Assembly: GCF_037041345.1 (NCBI RefSeq)
Contig: NZ_CP146287.1
Span: 1,615,501-1,679,500, forward strand
DNA from: Abiotrophia defectiva ATCC 49176
GTDB taxonomy: Bacteria; Bacillota; Bacilli; Lactobacillales; Aerococcaceae
Direction: 5' to 3'
DNA length: 64,000 nt
Shown here: positions 42,191 through 51,096 of the stretch, piece after piece
Position numbering within the stretch: the first letter of the stretch is position 1
Layout of the letters: the number at the start of each line of letters is the position of its first letter
The notes under the pieces: model-generated
The model's input: only the letters and a program-made list of their open reading frames with translations
What the model was told of the DNA's origin: nothing
The model's database searches: none
Program-made: the position numbers and the translations under genes

Positions 42191-42373
42191 TGCATTTAGA
42201 CTCTTTGATTAACGCAAGGCACTTCCCTTGAATATGAAGATATCTCTTTTATTTTACTAAAATCTCCCTAATAATTCTTGCACATTCTTGCTGAAACGTT
42301 TAGGATTCTTGCTGTTTTTGATCATTTTGTCACATTCAGTTGCCTAATCAGCACGCTGCCCACTCCATATCAC
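42191..42373. other. AT-rich gap with three ATTCTTGC direct repeats
   Basis: No gene is visible. ATTCTTGC occurs at 42274-42281, 42284-42291 and 42305-42312, with start-to-start spacings of 10 and 21 bases, close to whole helical turns. It could be a protein-binding site or the remains of CRISPR flanking sequence. Confidence 0.5.
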
Positions 42374-42408
42374 CAAAAAAGAGGCTAGAACCAAGTTCTA
42401 GCCTCTCT
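42374..42408 (-). terminator. Terminator of the SpxH-like gene
   Basis: AGAGGCTAGAAC and GTTCTAGCCTCT-type arms around TTG on the minus strand, then six T. Confidence 0.88.
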
Positions 42409-42412
42409 CTTA

Positions 42413-43081
42413 TTATCTTTTTGTTGCGACCAGCTTCAACCGAGTAGGTCGAGGGCAGCAAGTTTTATCCATTAATAAGTCCACTTGTTCCAGAATGTGT
42501 TGGCACTCCATCGGTCCTTGTAAGAGGATGCCGGAGTCCCCGGAACACTGTTCAAAAATAATGAGTGACGGTGTATCTTGTACTTTCATCTCGAGCGCAA
42601 TCTTTTGATCACGATAGTAGAGTTCCTTGACGTATTGAGAACGTCGGTCACTCTCGAAGAGGGCCAAATCCAAGCCAATATCACAGGCTAAGTTGGCCAA
42701 AAAGTCATCCGTCAGCCGTTCTAAATCAGAATTAATGCGACTTTGCATTTCGTAGAGGTATTGACGGCCACGACGCTTGCCTTGCAGACCCGCTGCCCGG
42801 TAAGCCAAGGTGGCAGAATAAATCTTCTGGAAAATTTCGTTGCGATGACGCAAATCTTGAGGTTCATAACCCAACTGCATCATGTAACGAGCAATGAGGG
42901 GTTGACTGGTAAAGCAGAGAATATGCACATCCGTCTTGGCCGGCATTTGCTTAATCGCACGGCTGAGTTCGCGCTCAACTCTGCGGCAATCTTGCCCTAG
43001 GGGGTTAACAAAGAGATACAACTCAAATAATCTAGCCTGACCATGGCCTGATACTTGATAGGCCACTTGCTCTTGTGGCAT
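42413..43081 (-). CDS. DsbA-family protein, SpxH/YjbH-like ClpXP adaptor
   Basis: The 222-residue protein begins with a thioredoxin-type strand and helix start, FELYLFVNPLGQDCRRVERELSRAI, followed by a helical insertion and a cis-Pro-like TPSLIIFEQ. In SpxH/YjbH this region reads DPLCxxC; here only the second Cys (of GQDC) remains, so redox activity is unlikely. Members deliver the Spx regulator to ClpXP for degradation under normal redox conditions. GAGGAGGG precedes the ATG. Assignment rests on fold features and the NPLGQDC motif. Confidence 0.72.
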   Translation of the reverse strand: MPQEQVAYQVSGHGQARLFELYLFVNPLGQDCRRVERELSRAIKQMPAKTDVHILCFTSQPLIARYMMQLGYEPQDLRHRNEIFQKIYSATLAYRAAGLQGKRRGRQYLYEMQSRINSDLERLTDDFLANLACDIGLDLALFESDRRSQYVKELYYRDQKIALEMKVQDTPSLIIFEQCSGDSGILLQGPMECQHILEQVDLLMDKTCCPRPTRLKLVATKR

Positions 43082-43356
43082 GCGACATTCCCTCCTCTCC
43101 GACTGGATTTCTTAAATTTATCTTAACACAAAGAATAGACAAGTTCTAATGAAATGCCTTATAGCCCGGCTAAAAGACATTGCGGCCGGAATCTTGCTCG
43201 GTTGGGATGAAGCGGACTGTTCTCCTCTATTTCTCGGCTAGCTAGTGGTCCACTCTTCAAAGTGGGCCACTGGATCTCAGCTTTCTCAGCATTTTGGGCC
43301 CTTTTCGTCCTTTTCCCATGCAGCTAGTGGTCCACTCTTTAAAGTCGACCACTAGC
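43082..43356. repeat. Intergenic pair of related palindromic elements (43240-43275 and 43322-43357)
   Basis: Both elements begin AGCTAGTGGTCCACTCTT. The second is a 15-base stem with one mismatch around CTTTAA, and its end overlaps the stop of the CYTH gene. The first has the same left arm but a diverged right arm. Copies start 82 bases apart. No T run follows on the minus strand. No gene is seen in the gap. Confidence 0.7.
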
Positions 43357-43953
43357 TCATTTATTCTTCTCTAATTTGGCGTAATAGGCGCTTACTCTGG
43401 CAATTTTCTTGTCTGCTGCTAGAAGTGGAAAATCGTAGGCCTGGCTTAATTTGGCTATATAGTCTTGAGCCTGGGGCAGGTCTTGAGCCTCTAACTCTAG
43501 CTCATAGTCGACCTGATCACCATAAAGAGTCTGGTCTAGCACCAACTCACCCCAGCCTAAGTCTAGGGTCCAGCGATGAGTCTGAAAACCATAGCTCAGA
43601 ACTAAGTCCTGGGGCTCTATCCCTACTTTGGCTAAGGCGGCTAAGAGGTCCTCATCCTGAATCCAAGCGTCAGCCAGGCTGGCAGGCACCGAATCTAGAC
43701 GCCCCACATTAGTTTGTGTGATTTCCAGCGCCTGGAACTGATCCAAAGCCTGCTTGAAGGTCCACTCACTCACTTGGTCATATTGCCGTAGGCGCAAGGC
43801 AGCTCGGGCATCCTTAAGGGCGCTCTGCTTACTATCGTAATAGTGGTTAACCTGTTGGCGCGGAGCCACCCCATCTAGCCCCAAACCCGCCTTAAGTCGA
43901 GCAAAGCTCCCAGCCTCCAAGGCAATTTTTACTTCTTGTTCAATCAAGGCCAT
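43357..43953 (-). CDS. CYTH domain protein (YjbK-like)
   Basis: The 198-residue protein starts with the ExExK signature EQEVKIAL (residues 5-12) of the triphosphate tunnel fold, and has YYDSKQSALKDARAALRLRQYD and later basic and acidic strands (YELELEA) typical of CYTH proteins. The family acts on triphosphates or nucleotides; Bacillus relatives are of unknown role, and the neighbourhood of stress-response gene spxH is common. GGGGAGGCGCC precedes the ATG. Confidence 0.88.
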   Translation of the reverse strand: MALIEQEVKIALEAGSFARLKAGLGLDGVAPRQQVNHYYDSKQSALKDARAALRLRQYDQVSEWTFKQALDQFQALEITQTNVGRLDSVPASLADAWIQDEDLLAALAKVGIEPQDLVLSYGFQTHRWTLDLGWGELVLDQTLYGDQVDYELELEAQDLPQAQDYIAKLSQAYDFPLLAADKKIARVSAYYAKLEKNK

Positions 43954-43980
43954 ACGGCGCCTCCCCCCCTTTCTTAATCG

Positions 43981-44892
43981 CTATTGTTTCTTATCCATGA
44001 GATAGTTGAGGATTCTTAGGCCAATCACCCAGCCAACTGCCGAGATCAACAAGATATAAACCCAACCCATGGCATCTTGCTCAAAAGGTAGGGGCATATT
44101 CATCCCGAAGAAGGAGGTGATAATATCTGGAATCGTCAGGAGAATGGACACAATGGTTAAGAGTTTCATGGTGTCATTCAGGTTGTTGTTCAAGACGTTG
44201 TTATAGGTGCCCGACAGTTGATGCAAAATAGTCGAGGTCAACTGGGTCATTTCCACCAATTGCTTGGCTTCAATCAAGGAGTCTTCCAACTCCTCGCGCG
44301 CCGTCTCATCCAGCAGACGAGACATAAACTGGGTCCGCAGTTGTTCCAACAATACCACATTCTGCTTGGTGGCTGAGACGAAGTAAACAACCCCAGTGGC
44401 CAAGTCTGACAAGGCGAAGAGGTTCTGCTTGGTGGTCTTCTGTCTGAGAACCTGGTTAAGTTGGTCGCGCTCCTGGTTGATTTTCTCAACCAAAGGGAAA
44501 TACTGTTCAGACACGGTATAGAGTGAAGCGAAGAGGAAGGTAAAGACCGAAACCCCAGGGTTGGCATCTAGATAACGGCTGAATTCTGGTATCAGGTAAG
44601 CATTGGCCTCATTGCTGATCGTAATAAGTCGGTTGGGCTGAACAATAAAGGTCATGGGCACCGTCTCATAGTGGTAATCCTGTTTAATGGGATTAGGGAC
44701 ATTATAGATGATGATAAAGGTGTTGCGTTCACGGTCGTACTCGGTCCGGGCACGTTCATTACGGTCCAGGGCGTATTCGACAATCTCTTCATCTAAGCCA
44801 TATTGACTGAGAAGGTCCGGCCGGGAGGCAATGGTGTCCACGTCAATATTGAGCCAGCTATCTGTCTCGTTGATTGGTCGCATGCTAATCAT
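43981..44892 (-). CDS. CorA family divalent cation transporter (copy 2)
   Basis: The 303-residue protein has a large acidic N-terminal cytoplasmic domain, a long stalk helix (ILHQLSGTYNNVLNNNLNDTMKLLT), and two C-terminal membrane segments. The selectivity motif GMN lies in FFGMNMPLP at the end of the first. It forms a pentamer that imports Mg2+ or related metals. It is 15 bases after its paralogue. AAGGAGG precedes the ATG six bases away. Confidence 0.93.
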   Translation of the reverse strand: MISMRPINETDSWLNIDVDTIASRPDLLSQYGLDEEIVEYALDRNERARTEYDRERNTFIIIYNVPNPIKQDYHYETVPMTFIVQPNRLITISNEANAYLIPEFSRYLDANPGVSVFTFLFASLYTVSEQYFPLVEKINQERDQLNQVLRQKTTKQNLFALSDLATGVVYFVSATKQNVVLLEQLRTQFMSRLLDETAREELEDSLIEAKQLVEMTQLTSTILHQLSGTYNNVLNNNLNDTMKLLTIVSILLTIPDIITSFFGMNMPLPFEQDAMGWVYILLISAVGWVIGLRILNYLMDKKQ

Positions 44893-44907
44893 GGGGAGCC
44901 TCCTTTC

Positions 44908-45816
44908 TTATTTTCGGGCCAAGAGATTTTTGAGGACGCCATTAATTACTAAGCATCCAGCAACACTAATAATCAAGGTAATCAACCAGCCCAGAGGATG
45001 ATTGGCAAAGGGAATTGGCACGTTCATACCAAAGAAGCCGGTCACAAAGGTCGGTACCATGAGGATAATCTCTAGCGTGGTCAGAATTCGAAAAATATCG
45101 TTCAAGTTATTATTCAAGACATTGTTATAGGTGTCTGACAGTTGTTGTAGGGTTTGGCCTGTCAACTGGGTCATTTCCACTAACTGGCGTGCTTCAATCA
45201 GGGCATCTTCCAATTGCTCCCGCTCCACTTCCGTTAGCGAGCGGAAAACCAATAAGGTCCGCAATTGCTCCAAGAGGACGGTATTCTGCTTGCTGGCAGT
45301 GATGAAATAGACCATGCCAGTCTCCATATCCGATAAGGCCAGGAGATTCTCTCGTGTGGTCTTGTCACGCAAGAGCCGGGTCAATTGATCTCGTTCACGG
45401 TTGATTTCTTCAACTAAAGGGAAGTACTCATCCGTCACCCGATAGAGGGCTTCGAATAGAAAGCCGAAGAGGCTTTGATCTGGCTCTAACTCTAGGTTGC
45501 GATGCATACGTTGCAGAATATAGGCATTTTCCTCGTTACTGATTGTAATTAGACGATGCTTTTGAACGATGAAGGTCATCGGTACGGTCTCATAGTGTCG
45601 GGTCTGCTTAATGCGATTAGGCACATTAAATATCAGGACGAAGGTATGGCTCTGGCGATCATAATCCACCCGAGCCCACTCATTACGGTCGGCCGCATAT
45701 TCGATTATCTCATCGTCCAAGTCGAACTCCTCGATCCACTCGGGATGTTTTTCTAAGGCATCCGCTTCAATATTAATCCAGACATCCTGGGCGTTCAGGG
45801 GGACACTGCGAATCAT
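44908..45816 (-). CDS. CorA family divalent cation transporter (copy 1)
   Basis: The 302-residue protein closely matches the following gene throughout (EEIVEYA-type start, YETVPMTFIVQ, the LNNNLND stalk and FFGMNVPIP with the GMN motif). The pair arose by tandem duplication. I chose the ATG at 45816 with AAGGAGGGTGG upstream; codons before it overlap the ribosome binding site. Confidence 0.93.
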   Translation of the reverse strand: MIRSVPLNAQDVWINIEADALEKHPEWIEEFDLDDEIIEYAADRNEWARVDYDRQSHTFVLIFNVPNRIKQTRHYETVPMTFIVQKHRLITISNEENAYILQRMHRNLELEPDQSLFGFLFEALYRVTDEYFPLVEEINRERDQLTRLLRDKTTRENLLALSDMETGMVYFITASKQNTVLLEQLRTLLVFRSLTEVEREQLEDALIEARQLVEMTQLTGQTLQQLSDTYNNVLNNNLNDIFRILTTLEIILMVPTFVTGFFGMNVPIPFANHPLGWLITLIISVAGCLVINGVLKNLLARK

Positions 45817-45852
45817 GGCGCCACCCTCCTTTCCTATTTTTCTCACCTCCTT

Positions 45853-45882
45853 ATTATACCGAAATTGGACTTAAAAAGTAAA
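45853..45882 (-). promoter_or_regulatory. Promoter of the corA pair
   Basis: TTTACT, 18-base spacer, perfect TATAAT on the minus strand, divergent from galK. Confidence 0.65.
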
Positions 45883-45917
45883 CGTAAAGGGTCCTTACCC
45901 AAAAAGGATAAAAATTC

Positions 45918-45931
45918 TGTTAGAAATAACA
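45918..45931 (+). promoter_or_regulatory. Palindrome abutting the galK promoter, candidate operator
   Basis: TGTTA, GAAA, TAACA: a perfect 5-base inverted repeat ending one base before the -35 box. A GalR-type regulator is a reasonable but untested binder. Confidence 0.45.
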
Positions 45932-45960
45932 TTGAACACCCTTACATTTAGTCGTATAAT
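45932..45960 (+). promoter_or_regulatory. Promoter of galK-galT
   Basis: TTGAAC, 17-base spacer, perfect TATAAT, 46 bases before the start codon. Confidence 0.85.
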
Positions 45961-46006
45961 AGAACTATATTACTCAATTATCTAGCTAGTACTAGGAGGA
46001 ACTTGT

Positions 46007-47182
46007 ATGGAATTATCTGCTTTACACACTCGATTTCAAGAAGTTTTTGAATCTGAACCCGGCCGGGCCTTCTTCGCGCCTGGGCGAATTAATCTGATTG
46101 GTGAGCACACCGACTATAACGGTGGGCGGGTCTTCCCCTGTGCCATCACCCAAGGGACCTATGGCATTGCCCGTCGACGTCAAGATAGCTTGGTGCGTTG
46201 CTATTCGCTCAACTTCGAAGAGGCGGGTCTTATCAGTTTTGATTTATCGCAAGAGCTAGTCAATCGCCCAGAAGATAGCTGGACTAACTTTGTCAAAGGC
46301 GAAGTCAAATTCTTGCGCCAAGCTGGCCACACCATCGACCAAGGCTTCGACCTCTTGGTTTACGGCAATATCCCTAACGGGGCAGGTCTCTCAAGTTCTG
46401 CTTCCTTGGAATTATTGGTAGGTATTACCTTGGAATCCCTCTTTGACTTAAGCTTGACCCGTCTGGATTTAGTCAAGATTGGCCAACAAGTCGAGAACCA
46501 CTTCATTGGCGTTAATTCCGGTATTATGGACCAGTTTGCTATTGGTATGGGGGCCAAAGACATGGCTATCTATTTGGATACCAATAGCCTAGATTACCAA
46601 CTAGTCCCTGCGGCTTTTGGCGAACACCTAGTACTCATTATGAACACCAACAAACGCCGCGAGTTAGCAGATTCTAAGTATAACGAACGTCGCAGCCAAT
46701 GCGAAGAAGCCCTGCGCCGTCTGCAAGCAGGTGGCATGCAAATCCAAAGCCTGGGCCAATTGAGCCCTGATGGCTTTGAAACTAGCCGTCATCTGATTAA
46801 TGACGAAGTCTTAGAACGTCGGGCTAAACACGCAGTCTACGAGAATCAACGGACGGTCCAAGCCAAAGAAGCCTTGACTGCTGGTGATTTGAAGACTTTC
46901 GGTCAACTCCTTAATGCTTCCCATATGAGCTTACAGGAAGACTATGAAGTGACGGGCCGTGAGCTCGACACCCTGGTTCACACGGCCTGGCAACAAGAAG
47001 GCGTCCTAGGCGCTCGCATGACAGGTGCCGGCATGGGAGGATGTGCCATTGCCTTAGTGGCTAAAGATGCCGTTGAGGCTGTTCAAGCAGCCATTGGCCA
47101 AGCTTATGAGGCAAGCATCGGCTACCCTGCTAGCTTCTATATTGCCCAAGTTGGCGCTGGTGCCCACGCTCTAGCTGACTAA
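46007..47182 (+). CDS. galK: Galactokinase
   Basis: The 391-residue GHMP kinase has the galactokinase signature [15 protein letters not shown] (about residues 28-42), the ATP loop [13 protein letters not shown] (about 124) and the late [11 protein letters not shown] motif. It phosphorylates galactose to galactose 1-phosphate, the first committed step of the Leloir pathway. GGAGG precedes the ATG. It is followed directly by galT; galE and galM are not in the window. Galactose from LacZ action would feed here. Confidence 0.97.
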   Translation: MELSALHTRFQEVFESEPGRAFFAPGRINLIGEHTDYNGGRVFPCAITQGTYGIARRRQDSLVRCYSLNFEEAGLISFDLSQELVNRPEDSWTNFVKGEVKFLRQAGHTIDQGFDLLVYGNIPNGAGLSSSASLELLVGITLESLFDLSLTRLDLVKIGQQVENHFIGVNSGIMDQFAIGMGAKDMAIYLDTNSLDYQLVPAAFGEHLVLIMNTNKRRELADSKYNERRSQCEEALRRLQAGGMQIQSLGQLSPDGFETSRHLINDEVLERRAKHAVYENQRTVQAKEALTAGDLKTFGQLLNASHMSLQEDYEVTGRELDTLVHTAWQQEGVLGARMTGAGMGGCAIALVAKDAVEAVQAAIGQAYEASIGYPASFYIAQVGAGAHALAD

Positions 47183-47233
47183 ATCATGATGAATGCTTGC
47201 CAAAAAATCAGGCAAGCAGAGAGGACGAACGCT

Positions 47234-48739
47234 GTGACTATTCCTATTGACCAAACCATTCACCATTTTGTCAGCCTCGCCATCCAAGATGGCTGGCTAG
47301 ACCCCTTAGATTACGATTACACCGTCAACCAGCTCTTAGCACGTCTAGCATTAGATGGTCTTGATTCTTGTGAACAAGCCCTAGCCCCTGAGCTAACCCT
47401 CCTAGACTATCTAGATCAACTAGAGGCTTATGCTCTGGAACAAGGCTTAATTGCAGACTCTGCCTTCGGCCGCGAGGCCTTTGAGGCGGCTATTATGGAT
47501 TTGTTGACGCCTCTACCTTCTGTGCTCAATCAACGTTTCTGGGCCCTTTACCAGGAGTCACCAGAGCGGGCCACAGATTATTTCTATGCCCTGTCGCGGG
47601 CTAATGATTATATCAAGACCCGCCACATTGCCAAGAATATTGCCTTTAGCGCGGCCAGCGACTACGGTGACTTGCAGATTACCATCAACCTTTCCAAGCC
47701 TGAGAAAGATCCCAAGGATATTGCCGCAGCTAAATTAGCTAAGCCAAGCCACTATCCTAAGTGCCTGCTCTGCATGCAGAACGAAGGCTACCGAGGCCGT
47801 ACCAATCATCCGGCGCGTCAAAACCACCGCCTAATTCGCCTATCGCTAGGTGGCGGAAACTATGGCATGCAGTACTCGCCTTATGTCTACTATAACGAGC
47901 ACAGCATCTTCCTCAACCAGGAGCATGTACCCATGAAGGTCGACCGCGCTTGCTTCGAGCATCTGCTAGACATCATCGAGGTACTACCGCATTATTTCGC
48001 CGGTTCCAATGCCGACTTACCAATTGTGGGCGGTTCTATTCTCTCCCACGACCACTATCAGGGCGGGCGTCACACCTTCCCTATGGATCAGGCGCCAGCT
48101 TATGAGACCGCTAGCCTAAGCGCCTTTCCAGATTTAAGCGTTGAGTTAGTCAAATGGCCCCTCTCTGTTATTCGATTACGTAGCCAAGATAAGGCGCCAC
48201 TGGCGGATGCAGCGACAGCGCTCCTCGACTTCTGGCGAGGTTACAGTGATGAAGCCTGTGACATCCTGGCCTTTAGTGGGGAGACTCCGCACAACACCAT
48301 TACGCCAATTGCTAGACGTCGAGATGGCGCCTACGAATTGGACTTGGTGCTGCGTAACAACCGGACTACTGATACCTATCCAGATGGTCTCTTCCATCCA
48401 CATCCTGATGTTCAACACATTAAAAAGGAAAATATCGGCCTAATTGAAGTCATGGGCTTAGCTATCCTGCCACCACGTCTAGTGGGCGAGCTGGCCACAA
48501 TCAAGGACTTCTTACTAGGCCAAGCCTCCTTGGATCAGGTAACTGACTATCATCAAAGTTGGACGCAAGAATTGGCTGCTAATCACCCTCAGGTGACCGC
48601 TGACCAAGTCGATCGTCTACTCCAAGCAGCTGTCGGCGCTAAATTCGCCCGCGTCCTTGAAGACGCAGGGGTCTATAAGCAAACCTCAGAAGGTCGCGCC
48701 GGACTCCGTCGCTTCTTAGAGGCCTTTAACCAGGCTTAA
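47234..48739 (+). CDS. galT: UDP-glucose--hexose-1-phosphate uridylyltransferase (Firmicute type)
   Basis: The 501-residue protein is the long Firmicute form: AYETASLSAFPDLSVELVKWPLSVIRLRS, PIVGGSILSHDHYQGGRH (His-rich active region) and LVLRNNRTTDTYPDGLFHPH. It exchanges UMP between UDP-glucose and galactose 1-phosphate. I chose the GTG at 47234, since AGAGAGGA lies upstream; an ATG at 47186, four bases after galK, adds 16 residues but has no ribosome binding site. Coupled translation from galK could still use it. Confidence 0.93.
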   Translation: MTIPIDQTIHHFVSLAIQDGWLDPLDYDYTVNQLLARLALDGLDSCEQALAPELTLLDYLDQLEAYALEQGLIADSAFGREAFEAAIMDLLTPLPSVLNQRFWALYQESPERATDYFYALSRANDYIKTRHIAKNIAFSAASDYGDLQITINLSKPEKDPKDIAAAKLAKPSHYPKCLLCMQNEGYRGRTNHPARQNHRLIRLSLGGGNYGMQYSPYVYYNEHSIFLNQEHVPMKVDRACFEHLLDIIEVLPHYFAGSNADLPIVGGSILSHDHYQGGRHTFPMDQAPAYETASLSAFPDLSVELVKWPLSVIRLRSQDKAPLADAATALLDFWRGYSDEACDILAFSGETPHNTITPIARRRDGAYELDLVLRNNRTTDTYPDGLFHPHPDVQHIKKENIGLIEVMGLAILPPRLVGELATIKDFLLGQASLDQVTDYHQSWTQELAANHPQVTADQVDRLLQAAVGAKFARVLEDAGVYKQTSEGRAGLRRFLEAFNQA

Positions 48740-48749
48740 AGCAATGATT

Positions 48750-48780
48750 ATCCCAAGTGGCTCAATGTCACTTGGGATTT
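48750..48780 (+). terminator. Hairpin after galT
   Basis: ATCCCAAGTG and CACTTGGGAT arms around a 9-base loop, followed by TTTACTTT. Confidence 0.7.
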
Positions 48781-48789
48781 ACTTTATGC

Positions 48790-48827
48790 AAAAAGACTCC
48801 TCCTTGTCGATACAAGGAGGAGTTTTA
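48790..48827 (-). terminator. Terminator of the surface-glycan run
   Basis: ACTCCTCCTTG and CAAGGAGGAGT arms around 6 bases; T runs on both sides make it active in both directions. Confidence 0.85.
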
Positions 48828-48838
48828 AATGTTGTGAC

Positions 48839-50032
48839 TTATTTCTTCAAGCCTAACTCAGCCGCTAGAGCCTGCCAAGCCTTGAGCGAGCGCTCAACTA
48901 CTTCCATCTTGACACAGTAAGACAGACGTACATAGCCTTCGCAGCCAAAACCAGAACCTGGCACGACCAGAATTTGGTGTTTATCCGCTACATAGTTAGC
49001 AAAGTCTACGGAACTTTCGAAGCCAGCTGGTACCTTCATGAAGAAGTAGAAGGCTCCTTCTGGCAAGTTGGTCTCGAAACCAAGGGCTGTTAGTTCCTTA
49101 TAGAGTAGGTCACGTTTAGCTTGATAGTCTGCTACATCAGGCAAGACATCCAAGTACTCTGCTACGACCTTTTGAGCCAAGGCTGGCGCATTGTTGAAGC
49201 CTAATGTCCGGTTACAGAAGATAAGGGCATCCATTAAAGTATCCACTTCTGGTACATCCGCGCCAACCGCGATGTAACCAATCCGCTCACCCGCCAAGCC
49301 TAGGGACTTGGAGAAGGAGTTCACCACAATTGCATGTTCATAAATATCGAGAACATTCGGAACTTGATGGCCATCATAAGTAATGGTTGCATAAGGTTCA
49401 TCCGATACTAAGAAAATTGGTTGGCCGAATTCTGCTGACTTTTCGCGTAATACCCCAGCTACTGCTTCTAAGTCTTGACGTGAATAGATGCGACCGGTTG
49501 GATTGTTAGGAGAGTTCAACAAGAGAATCCGGGTATCGGGCTTAATCGCTTGGCGCAAGCCTTCAATGTTTGGTAAGAAGTCAGTTGATTCAGTTTCTAC
49601 TGTATCCAAATGAGCCCCCACGTTTTGAGCGTAAAAGCCATACTCAACAAAGTAAGGCGCAAAAGTTACGATGCGCTCGCCTGGGTTCAAGATAGCCTTG
49701 AACAAGACGTTAAGAGCACCTGCTGCCCCGGTCGTCATGACAATATGGCTAGCAGGGATTGGCTTTTCAGAGCGTGCACTATAATAAGCAGCCACCTTCT
49801 CGCGTACATCTGGGAAACCAGCGTTTGGCATATAGCGGTGTACACCTGGTTGGTCAACCAATTCCTTCATGCGTTCACGTAAGTCTACTGGTGGTTCAGC
49901 AAAAGGGTTACCGATGGAGAAGTCATAGACATTCTCTGGGCCATATTGCTTGGCTAATTCCAAGCCTTTCTCGAACATCTTACGGATAAAACTTGCATTA
50001 GCACAGTTCTTTACGATTTGTTTTGAATACAT
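48839..50032 (-). CDS. PLP-dependent aminotransferase, class I (aspartate aminotransferase fold)
   Basis: The 397-residue protein has the fold-type I layout: DFSIGNPFAEPP start, MTTGAAGALNVLFKAI, LLNSPNNPTGRIY (about 175-187), SDEPYATITYDG and the PLP lysine in NSFSKSLGLAGERIGY. The amino donor and acceptor cannot be told from sequence. AAAGGAAG precedes the ATG at 50032; upstream in-frame codons run into the end of the glycosyltransferase gene. It is 22 bases after that gene, suggesting cotranscription. Confidence 0.9.
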   Translation of the reverse strand: MYSKQIVKNCANASFIRKMFEKGLELAKQYGPENVYDFSIGNPFAEPPVDLRERMKELVDQPGVHRYMPNAGFPDVREKVAAYYSARSEKPIPASHIVMTTGAAGALNVLFKAILNPGERIVTFAPYFVEYGFYAQNVGAHLDTVETESTDFLPNIEGLRQAIKPDTRILLLNSPNNPTGRIYSRQDLEAVAGVLREKSAEFGQPIFLVSDEPYATITYDGHQVPNVLDIYEHAIVVNSFSKSLGLAGERIGYIAVGADVPEVDTLMDALIFCNRTLGFNNAPALAQKVVAEYLDVLPDVADYQAKRDLLYKELTALGFETNLPEGAFYFFMKVPAGFESSVDFANYVADKHQILVVPGSGFGCEGYVRLSYCVKMEVVERSLKAWQALAAELGLKK

Positions 50033-50054
50033 AGATATCTTCCTTTCATAAGGG

Positions 50055-51092
50055 CTAGACGGGTTTCTTTGTCTCTTCTTGGTCTTGCTCAGCAGCAAAG
50101 TATTCTTGTCGCCAACGTAAACCGTTGAAGAGCCCTACAATGGTTCCTACCCCATAGGCTAGGTGGACAGCCAACAAGAGGAATGGCATGGCCAAATAGT
50201 GTGGTAGGAAGCCTTCCTTACGGATCGTGAGACCTGTTACAGCAGCCATAGCACCAAAGTAGGCCAGGGCCAAGAGTCCTAAGAACCATCCTGTTACAGG
50301 CAACATAAGGATGGAGAAAATCACCGCTAAGGTGAAAACAAATGGTACAAAATGATAGAGCGATAGGCAGGATGGTCGAACATGACTGGTCATGCCAATC
50401 CAGTAGCCATTGCTGTATTTTTGCTTCACCATTTTCTGGAAGTTAGGTCTCATATATTGGTAGGAGACAATTCTAGGATCGTACTTAATTTGATAACCAG
50501 CCTTGAGCAGACGGTCATGGATTTCATTATCCTCTGTCCGGCCTAGTCGCTCATCTAGTTCCCCAACATGGTCAAAGACAGACTTCTTATACATGCCATG
50601 GAAAATCGATTTGACATAGCGAGGACTATCGGCCTTACGGTATGAGGCAATGCTACTTCCTAGCATGGCTTCTTCCACCTGGTGCAGGGTCTTGCTCCAT
50701 GGATCGTCTGATTCAATGATGGTCGGGCGCTTACCGCCACAGATGAATTCCCCCTGAGAGATAACCGCCACGTTCTGTTCCACAAAGTCTTCAGGAATGG
50801 TAGCGTGGGCATCTACCTTAAGGACACATTCCCCGCGCGCCACCTTAATGCCTTCGTTCAAGCCGGCCGCCAGTGATTTGCGTAGGTTGTTATGGACTTG
50901 GATATCGTAGAATTCATCGCGGAACTGAGCTTGAAAATCTAGCATCAAATCTCGGGTCTTATCGGTCGACATGGAATTCATGAGGATAATTTCAATTTGA
51001 TCGTGGGGATAGGTCTGGTTGAGGAAATCTGAGAAGAGGCCTGGCAAATAGGACTCTTCGTTCATTGCTGTCGTGATAATTGATACTAACAT
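50055..51092 (-). CDS. Glycosyltransferase family 2 with C-terminal membrane segments
   Basis: The 345-residue protein starts MLVSIITTAMNEESYLPGLFSDFLNQTYP, the GT2 nucleotide-sugar fold, with LKVDAHATIPEDFVE (DxD-like DAH at about 98-100) and GRTEDNEIHDRLLKAGYQIKY (ED motif). Two or three membrane segments follow (about 240-330). It would add a sugar to a lipid-linked acceptor at the inner face of the membrane. GGAG lies nine bases before the ATG. It follows the DegT gene by 4 bases. Confidence 0.92.
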   Translation of the reverse strand: MLVSIITTAMNEESYLPGLFSDFLNQTYPHDQIEIILMNSMSTDKTRDLMLDFQAQFRDEFYDIQVHNNLRKSLAAGLNEGIKVARGECVLKVDAHATIPEDFVEQNVAVISQGEFICGGKRPTIIESDDPWSKTLHQVEEAMLGSSIASYRKADSPRYVKSIFHGMYKKSVFDHVGELDERLGRTEDNEIHDRLLKAGYQIKYDPRIVSYQYMRPNFQKMVKQKYSNGYWIGMTSHVRPSCLSLYHFVPFVFTLAVIFSILMLPVTGWFLGLLALAYFGAMAAVTGLTIRKEGFLPHYLAMPFLLLAVHLAYGVGTIVGLFNGLRWRQEYFAAEQDQEETKKPV

Positions 51093-51096
51093 AGGA

